DNA from: a bacterium
Lineage (GTDB): Bacteria; Patescibacteriota; Minisyncoccia; Portnoybacterales; JAGGTM01
Assembly (NCBI GenBank): GCA_021163745.1
Contig: JAGGTM010000085.1
Span: 1 to 5,983 of the forward strand
Length of the DNA stretch: 5,983 nt
Direction: 5' to 3'
The notes beneath the pieces are model-generated. The model was not told the DNA's origin and made no database searches. It was given only the letters and a program-made list of their open reading frames with translations. Positions 1 through 4,853 of this stretch are shown one piece after another. Numbering within the stretch: the stretch's first letter is position 1; every line of letters starts with the position of its first letter. Made by a program: the position numbers and the translations under genes.

Positions 1-1
1 T

Positions 2-289
2 CATAATTTATATTTAGATATTTTTTCAGAAACAGGAATTTTTGGATTTGCTATTTTGCTTATTTTAGGTTTTTGGATTTTTAAAAATTTATTTCTTAAA
101 GAAAAGATAAATGTTTTCACTGCAGGAATTATTTCTTCTTTTGCTTACTTTTTATCCCACAGTTTTTTTGAAACTCCTATTTACCATCCGGTTGTTTTGG
201 GGCTAATTATGATAATTTTAGCCATAACAAGCGCATATATTTCTATTTGTGGACTCCGTACTAATATTAACAGCCATGGTGTGAGATAA
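2..289 (+). CDS. O-antigen ligase/polymerase-like membrane protein, C-terminal fragment (5' end outside window)
   Basis: Only the last 95 residues are in the window; the frame is open to the left edge and stops at TAA 287-289. The fragment opens with HNLYLDIFSETGIFGF, which fits the WaaL/Wzy_C signature H-[NSQ]-x9-G-x-x-[GTY]. Hydrophobic segments follow, with an 'LSH...ET' stretch in the second half, the same order as in the gene downstream (LSHGLVDT). Members of this family are polytopic inner-membrane enzymes that polymerise or transfer lipid-linked glycans, including O-antigen ligases, Wzy polymerases and protein O-oligosaccharyltransferases. The next gene starts 5 bp later and is a likely paralogue, so the two are probably co-transcribed. 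Ligase, polymerase and protein glycosyltransferase cannot be told apart from the sequence. An in-frame TTG at 56 exists, but the signature lies upstream of it, so it is not a credible start. Confidence 0.8.
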   Translation, partial: HNLYLDIFSETGIFGFAILLILGFWIFKNLFLKEKINVFTAGIISSFAYFLSHSFFETPIYHPVVLGLIMIILAITSAYISICGLRTNINSHGVR

Positions 290-294
290 AAATT

Positions 295-1449
295 ATGCTT
301 AATTTTTTTCGTTTTCAAATCTATATTATAGCCCTTTGCCTTCCTTTGTATTTGCTTCGGTTTAAAATTTTCTGGATTCCTTCTACGGCTTTAGAGTTAA
401 TGATTTATATTTTATTTGCTTTATGGTTTTTTAAGAGAAAAGATTGTTTTAAAAAACTTATAATTAAAAACCGCAGTTTTCTAACTCCGGCATTGCTTTT
501 ATTTATCAGTGCAACTTTTTCTACTTTGCTTTCTAGAAATTTAATAATTTCCGCAGGTATTTGGAAAGCATATTTTTTAGACCCATTATTGTTCCTTATA
601 GTTTTATTAGATGTAGCAAAAAGCAAAACTCATATAGAGAAGGCATTGTTCTTTTTAGTTCTATCAGGAATTTTAGTTTCTATTGTTTCTGTTTTTTATT
701 TATTAGAAGGAAATTTAACTTATGATAATCGACTAAAGGCATTTTATTTATCTCCAAATTATTTGGCTTTTTATGTCTCTTCCTGTTTTATATTGGGACT
801 CTATTTTTATTCAGAATTTACTGGTTATAGAAAGTTTTTAATGGGTATTTCTTGTGGCTTGCTTTTAATTGTTATTTATTTTACTAAATCTTATGGTGCA
901 TATTTAGGCATAGGGGCGTCATTGCTATTTTTAATAAAAAGACATAATAAGAAACTTTTTTGCGCTTTATTATTAGTAGTTTTTATAATTGCTTTCTTTT
1001 TATTAAATTTTTCTTTTAAATCTATTTTTTCTTCTCATTCCTTTGCCTCAAGATTAATGATATGGAAATCTGCTTTTTATATAATAAAAGACCACCCTAT
1101 AATAGGTATTGGCCCGGGAACATTTCAAAAATATTATTTAGATTACCAAAAGTTTTCCCCTCCTTATTTGGATTGGGCAGTCCCCTATCCTCATAACATA
1201 TTTTTAGCATTTTTCTCTCAGACGGGCGTTTTTGGTTTTATTTCCTTTTTGTGGCTTATTATATTGTTTTTCAAAAATACTCTTTTAAAAAACACCCCTT
1301 ATTTTGCTTATATTTCAGGGGCAATGATTTATATTTTATCCCATGGCTTGGTAGATACTTTATATTGGAAAAATGACCTATGTATAATGTTTTGGATTAT
1401 TTTGTTTTGTGGAATAGCAAAAAAAGAATTTAAGCGCAAAGCCCAATAG
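295..1449 (+). CDS. O-antigen ligase/polymerase family (Wzy_C/WaaL-like) polytopic membrane protein
   Basis: This complete 384-residue protein has about 12 hydrophobic segments. A larger, probably extracytoplasmic loop lies at about residues 240-300, ahead of the last three segments. The loop carries the usual conserved features: R253 and W257, then HPIIGIGPGTF (267-277), then PHN at 299-301. H300-N301 followed by nine residues and G311-V-F-G314 matches H-[NSQ]-x9-G-x-x-[GTY] exactly (DNA 1192-1236); H300 is the presumed functional histidine. LSPNYLAFY (152-160) and TKSYGAYLG (197-205) match other semi-conserved family blocks. Length and topology are normal. The ATG lies 5 bp after the preceding stop, with at most a weak GTGAG ribosome site at 281-285. 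The family joins lipid-linked glycan to an acceptor or polymerises it; the substrate here is unknown. The last codons (AAG CGC AAA) fall inside a repeat motif that recurs downstream. Confidence 0.88.
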   Translation: MLNFFRFQIYIIALCLPLYLLRFKIFWIPSTALELMIYILFALWFFKRKDCFKKLIIKNRSFLTPALLLFISATFSTLLSRNLIISAGIWKAYFLDPLLFLIVLLDVAKSKTHIEKALFFLVLSGILVSIVSVFYLLEGNLTYDNRLKAFYLSPNYLAFYVSSCFILGLYFYSEFTGYRKFLMGISCGLLLIVIYFTKSYGAYLGIGASLLFLIKRHNKKLFCALLLVVFIIAFFLLNFSFKSIFSSHSFASRLMIWKSAFYIIKDHPIIGIGPGTFQKYYLDYQKFSPPYLDWAVPYPHNIFLAFFSQTGVFGFISFLWLIILFFKNTLLKNTPYFAYISGAMIYILSHGLVDTLYWKNDLCIMFWIILFCGIAKKEFKRKAQ

Positions 1450-1626
1450 CTGTGGCATAGAGGAAAAGTGTAAAGTCAAAAAATTTGAAAAATTAATTAA
1501 TAAACAAAAAAATTCAAAAGAAAAATCACCTTGCGCTTAAGCTTATTTTGCGTTTCGTGCTTCGTACTTCATGCTTTTCAAGGCTTTATGCTTCCGGACT
1601 TTAAACTTCTCATTTTGCGCTTAAGC
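1430..1626. repeat. Direct and nested inverted repeats in the convergent intergenic region
   Basis: TTGCGCTTAAGC occurs at 1531-1542 and again at 1615-1626, exactly 84 bp apart; each contains the 8-bp palindrome GCTTAAGC. The core TTGCGCTTAA also occurs inverted, as TTAAGCGCAA, at 1430-1439, inside the 3' end of the ligase-like gene. A second pair, GTGTAAAGTC (1468-1477) and GACTTTAAAC (1597-1606), is inverted with 9 of 10 bases matching and nests inside the outer pair 1430-1439/1615-1624. The arms keep the same order and share a nearby GAG, with small indels, so this looks like one degenerate element present in opposite orientations. Loops are long and no U-tract follows, so a simple intrinsic terminator is not supported. 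The role is unknown; a small dispersed intergenic repeat is possible. Confidence 0.6.
1548..1576. repeat. Short degenerate heptamer run (CGTGCTT/CGTACTT/CATGCTT)
   Basis: Three adjacent heptamers, CGTGCTT (1556-1562), CGTACTT (1563-1569) and CATGCTT (1570-1576), differ from their neighbour by one or two bases. TTGCGTT at 1548-1554 may be a fourth, more divergent unit one base out of phase. The run lies between the two 12-bp direct repeats, whose 84-bp offset equals twelve heptamers. It could be slipped-strand expansion within a larger repeat element. No coding or RNA function is evident. Confidence 0.45.
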
Positions 1627-1639
1627 CGTAATATGGGGT

Positions 1640-2746
1640 TTATAGCGTCAATCTATAAAGATATCCATTTTTTTTGTTTATAAAGAATAAGTATTTTTCA
1701 TAAGGAGACAAAAGAAGAGAGGAGGCATCGTAATCTGTGTCTGTGATTAAGCTTTTCTCCTTTGTTTGGGTATTTATTTTCCAAATTTCATCTGAAGTTA
1801 AAACTAGTCCCTTGTAATAATCGTCTGGCAAAATTGCTTTATTCGGTAAAATTTTGGGGACTGCACAATATAAAGTTTTATTATCAACTGACCATACACA
1901 TTTTTCGGGCAAAGTGACAATATTTAAATCTGAAATATTTCCATTTTTATCTCTTAATTTAAGGGTTAAATTTTTGCCAGAATTATTGGTAGAAGAATAG
2001 ATGAACTTATCTCCTGTAGGAGACCATAAAATACTTAATCCGTATATGTCGGTCAGTATCTTAGTAATAGAAGAATCAGTTACAGAAATAGCGTAAAGCA
2101 CACTTTGTGCTAATCCGCTGGGTTTTGTTCTTATAGAAATTTTATCAGAAGATGGCCATTCTACAATCAAATCTTTTATTCTAGTAGGAAGAATATTTTG
2201 CCAATTGCTTCCATCAGGATCAGCAATACTGATATTATTTGATTTTTCATCTATATATTGATAGGCAATTTTATTTCCAGAAGGAGAAAATGCAATCCAT
2301 TTTATATTTGAAGAGAGTTCTTTTAATCTATCCGTAGCATAATCATAAAAGTATTTTTTTATTTTATCATTTACAGAGAAAATAAGAATGGATTCAGTTT
2401 TGTTCGGTGACCATAAAACTTTAATAAGGCCCTCTCGGTTTTTGGAAGAGATCAGCTTGAAATTATTACCATTTATATCACACTCCCATAATCTTCCATT
2501 TATAGCAGAGTAATACCTAACTTTATTGTCTTTTTCAACAATCGGAGAAACCACTGGTTCCTTAGAAATTGTTTTTATTCTTTTTTCAGTAGGAGGAACA
2601 TCTTCTTCATAATGATATGAATTTTTTTTATTCGGTGTTTTTTCAGAGGGTGTTTTTTTTAATAAAAAATTATATACCAAAAGCACTCCTATTGCTATAA
2701 AAAGCAGGATAAATAAAATTATTAAAATTTTTTTAGAATTAGACAT
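1640..2746 (-). CDS. Membrane-anchored TolB/WD40-like six-bladed beta-propeller protein
   Basis: The protein has 368 residues. A short basic N-terminus and one hydrophobic helix (about 6-29) form a signal anchor. A polar, Lys/Pro-rich linker (about 30-75) leads to a propeller outside the cytoplasm. Six recurring turn motifs of the PD40/TolB kind are visible: WSPNKTESILIFS (112-124), FSPSGNKIAY (153-162), WPSSDKISI (197-205), WSPTGDKFIY (241-250), WSVDNKTLYC (285-294) and LSPYEKYLFF (346-355), indicating six blades. Only two cysteines (C283, C294) lie near each other. Such propellers normally act as binding scaffolds rather than enzymes. It is the last gene of the - strand cluster, with its ATG only 3 bp after the pilin-like gene's stop, so it is probably an accessory component of the same envelope machine. 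No Shine-Dalgarno is visible. A specific ligand cannot be assigned. Confidence 0.85.
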   Translation of the reverse strand: MSNSKKILIILFILLFIAIGVLLVYNFLLKKTPSEKTPNKKNSYHYEEDVPPTEKRIKTISKEPVVSPIVEKDNKVRYYSAINGRLWECDINGNNFKLISSKNREGLIKVLWSPNKTESILIFSVNDKIKKYFYDYATDRLKELSSNIKWIAFSPSGNKIAYQYIDEKSNNISIADPDGSNWQNILPTRIKDLIVEWPSSDKISIRTKPSGLAQSVLYAISVTDSSITKILTDIYGLSILWSPTGDKFIYSSTNNSGKNLTLKLRDKNGNISDLNIVTLPEKCVWSVDNKTLYCAVPKILPNKAILPDDYYKGLVLTSDEIWKINTQTKEKSLITDTDYDASSLLLSPYEKYLFFINKKNGYLYRLTL

Positions 2747-2749
2747 AGA

Positions 2750-3874
2750 TTATTGGTTTGAAAATTCGCAGCATACATAATTTGTCCCACAACTATAAGT
2801 AGTTGTAGGAGTAAATCCTTGGGGGCAGGAATCATAGCAATAATATCCATTAATTTGACATTCGCTTTCTTCGCAGCAGATTTGATTTTCGGGGCAAGTA
2901 AGGCTGGAAACAGAAATAGGGAATCTTTGTGTACAAGCATCTAAGCACATTCTTTGCTTTCCGGGTTCACTCTGGCAGGCGAATGCTTGAGAAGCGCATC
3001 TGCATGTAGATGCATTCCAATAAAGATTTTCTCCGCATTTTCCGTCAGGAGCGCATTCTTCTTCTGTGCATTCATTCGGAGTAAAGCACTTAGGATTTTT
3101 AACGCATTTACATAATTGATTATTCCATTTTTCTTTAGGAAGACAACTGCCTGTGCATTGTTCTTCTGTGCATTTACCGGGCATATTACAATCACTGCAA
3201 TATTGACCTTCATTAACACATTCATTTTCTCCTGCTCCTTCTATTCTTTTACACATTTGGTTTTCATCACATATTAAATGAGTATTTTCATAACAACAGA
3301 CCGGTGCCTCGCAAAATTTGTCTTTAATAGGGCCAGGAACTTCACACATTCTCGCTCCTTTTTCTTCACAATCCTTATTTTTTGTTTTAAGTCCTTTTTT
3401 ACATATATCGCATTCTCCTTCCAATGGCCATTCATAGTGATATCCTTGCTCTGACCTGCAGATTAAGCTTCCTTCTTCCGGTAGTGAAGGTTGGGGTCCT
3501 GCTGGAGTTTCTGGAATATTTAATTCCCATTTTACCAAATCAGGATTAATAGTAAAGAGGATAAGATAAGAGAGAAGCCCCAATAAAAGACCTGTTGCTG
3601 CTCCTAACATCCATTTTTTTGCCTCCTCTTTTGATGTTATTGCATCAGAAGTTATATACATAAACCCTCCATAAACGAGAGCAAATAAGGCAGCTACCCC
3701 TATAATAGATAGCCCCAGAAAATATATATATTTAATATAATTTAAAATACCTCCCCCAGGTTTTAATCCGTGAATTTCTGGATATTTCAAGGTAAATTTA
3801 TAATCGGCATTAACCGGGGTAATTGAACACAATATTATAATAATGCATATAAAAAATATAATTGCTTGTCTCAT
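2750..3874 (-). CDS. T4SS pilin-like (VirB2/TrbC-type) hairpin fused to a Cys-rich ectodomain
   Basis: The protein has 374 residues. A signal peptide (1-23, likely cleaved after VNA) is followed by a short extracellular stretch. Two transmembrane helices (about 48-74 and 88-109) flank a charged cytoplasmic loop (SKEEAKKW) and end in TINPDLV. This layout matches VirB2/TrbC-like and CPR T4SS pilin-like proteins. After a Pro-rich linker (120-135), residues 139-369 hold 36 cysteines, including CC pairs at 193-194, 333-334 and 368-369. Predicted topology puts this part outside the membrane, where disulfides could form. Classical VirB2 pilins are much shorter and lack such a tail, so the protein may be a minor tip, an adhesin or a wall-spanning component rather than the main subunit. 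Its ATG overlaps the upstream TGA (ATGA), which suggests translational coupling. The pilin-like role is inferred from topology and the VirB4 neighbour. Confidence 0.78.
   Translation of the reverse strand: MRQAIIFFICIIIILCSITPVNADYKFTLKYPEIHGLKPGGGILNYIKYIYFLGLSIIGVAALFALVYGGFMYITSDAITSKEEAKKWMLGAATGLLLGLLSYLILFTINPDLVKWELNIPETPAGPQPSLPEEGSLICRSEQGYHYEWPLEGECDICKKGLKTKNKDCEEKGARMCEVPGPIKDKFCEAPVCCYENTHLICDENQMCKRIEGAGENECVNEGQYCSDCNMPGKCTEEQCTGSCLPKEKWNNQLCKCVKNPKCFTPNECTEEECAPDGKCGENLYWNASTCRCASQAFACQSEPGKQRMCLDACTQRFPISVSSLTCPENQICCEESECQINGYYCYDSCPQGFTPTTTYSCGTNYVCCEFSNQ
2768..3172 (-). repeat. Two kinds of duplicated Cys module within the pilin-like gene
   Basis: The first kind occurs at residues 235-263 (DNA 3086-3172) and 269-300 (2975-3070). 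Both copies follow C-T-E-E-x-C-x(3 or 5)-C-x10-C-x-C-x(5 or 6)-C, with a W-N pair before the C-x-C. A shared DNA stretch, TTCTTCTGTGCATT on the + strand, persists in both. The second kind occurs at residues 310-334 (2873-2947) and 346-369 (2768-2839). Both copies follow C-x3-C-x(12 or 11)-C-x5-C-C and are followed by Glu; a leading Cys stands 6-9 residues upstream. The regular spacing points to internal duplication of small disulfide-stabilised units, each about 35 residues apart. Confidence 0.75.
3871..3874 (-). promoter_or_regulatory. ATGA stop/start overlap (translational coupling)
   Basis: On the - strand the TGA stop of the Ig-like gene (3873-3871) overlaps the ATG of the pilin-like gene (3874-3872). 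No Shine-Dalgarno sequence precedes this ATG, so re-initiation by ribosomes finishing the upstream gene is the likely way translation starts here. Confidence 0.6.
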
Positions 3875-4827
3875 GGTTGGAAAAATACAGGTCTTATTAT
3901 TTTAATTTTATTGCTTTTACTTTTTACTTCTAATGAGAGAGTTTTTATTTCCGAAGTAGATATTTTTGGTACTTGTAAAATTAGTATATTTGGATTTTTT
4001 GTAGTTATTTTTTTTGCCGGCCTTCCTTCAAAAGTCCACTTGTAATCAAGTTCTGATAGAGATTTTGTATTAAAAAAATAAGGGATAGCTGCAAGTTTTA
4101 ATTTCTCATAAGAACCGACAGTGATTTTGCCAATAGATTTTTTAACCGGATTTATAGTTTTTAATACTATTTGTGGGCAAACAATTGGAATAAAAAGATA
4201 CTTTTCTGCAATTTCTTGTTCTTCTTTCTTTATTACTAATTTAACCATATGTTTTTCTCCGTCATTTAATGTTGCTGTAAATTTAAATGTGGATTTTCCT
4301 ATGCCGCACTTTCGTTTGTTTATTTGATTATCCAATGACCATTGATAGTATAATGTTTTAGGATTTAATTTTTTAGTTTCTATATTTGCTACTACTTCTA
4401 TTTTGCTTCCTCTAACAGGAAGCGGTTTTCCTGAATAACCGGACGGCACATAAGTATTTGTTGACCAGGTTAGAGTTATATCGTTTTCGTATTCCTTTTT
4501 TTCTTCTGATGGCGCAATTAGTTTGAATACAGGTGACTGAGGAGTCATTAATGTCTTACCTTCTAGTTTTTGTTTTATATAATTCATAAAAATCTCTCTT
4601 GTTTTAGGGTCTAACATTTGTCCGTATTTTTCTTCTATATAATCTAATATTTTTTTCTTTTGCTCTTCGCTGTAGGAAGGCAGAGAGGTGAATTCAGTTG
4701 ATGTAGAAGATGTAAAATAAGTAGAGGTTGAAGTAGAATAGGAAATAGTAGTTTGTCCTTTCGCAAAATTAATTAATAACCCCCCTAAAAAGATACAGAT
4801 TAAAATTATTTTGATTTTATTATTCAT
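3871..4827 (-). CDS. Secreted protein with Ser/Thr-rich linker and two Ig/PKD-like domains
   Basis: From the ATG at 4827 this encodes 318 residues. It starts with a clear signal peptide (MNNKIK, hydrophobic core, AKG|Q cleavage near residue 24). A Ser/Thr-rich tract (about 26-48) and a charged, probably helical segment (about 52-90) follow. Two beta-rich regions each contain an aromatic-x-Trp core, YYQW (160-163) and YKW (263-265), each followed by alternating hydrophobic strands as in PKD/Ig-like folds. The mature protein has only two cysteines, C174 and C217, which could pair. No sortase, lipobox or C-terminal membrane anchor is seen, so it is probably retained through partners. An in-frame TTG at 4857 overlaps the VirB4-like stop (TTGA) and would add ten residues; the ATG gives a more typical signal peptide, but the TTG cannot be excluded. 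I do not recognise a named family. Confidence 0.72.
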   Translation of the reverse strand: MNNKIKIILICIFLGGLLINFAKGQTTISYSTSTSTYFTSSTSTEFTSLPSYSEEQKKKILDYIEEKYGQMLDPKTREIFMNYIKQKLEGKTLMTPQSPVFKLIAPSEEKKEYENDITLTWSTNTYVPSGYSGKPLPVRGSKIEVVANIETKKLNPKTLYYQWSLDNQINKRKCGIGKSTFKFTATLNDGEKHMVKLVIKKEEQEIAEKYLFIPIVCPQIVLKTINPVKKSIGKITVGSYEKLKLAAIPYFFNTKSLSELDYKWTFEGRPAKKITTKNPNILILQVPKISTSEIKTLSLEVKSKSNKIKIIRPVFFQP

Positions 4828-4853
4828 AAAATAAATTTTTTTGTAATTATAAA

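Noticed and set aside
405..626. Antisense open frame (73 codons) within the ligase-like gene
   Set aside because: It is entirely inside a well-supported membrane protein gene on the other strand, and its translation shows no recognisable motif.
2..1449. One split gene broken by a frameshift at 289
   Set aside because: Each part carries its own H-N-x9-G-x-x-G signature near its C-terminus and the second has a full-length N-terminal set of helices, so these are two genes.
1531..1626. CRISPR-like array suggested by repeated units
   Set aside because: Only two 12-bp direct copies exist, with no regular spacers and no cas gene nearby.
1450..1639. Bidirectional intrinsic terminator between the convergent genes
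   Set aside because: The inverted arms are 10 bp with loops of about 90 bp or more, and no G/C-rich stem followed directly by a T-run is present on either strand.
2941..3225. Second long open frame (94 codons, - strand) within the Cys-rich gene
   Set aside because: It is an out-of-frame shadow of the pilin-like gene. It has no signal peptide or domain, and the main frame shows ordered cysteine modules that only make sense in that frame.
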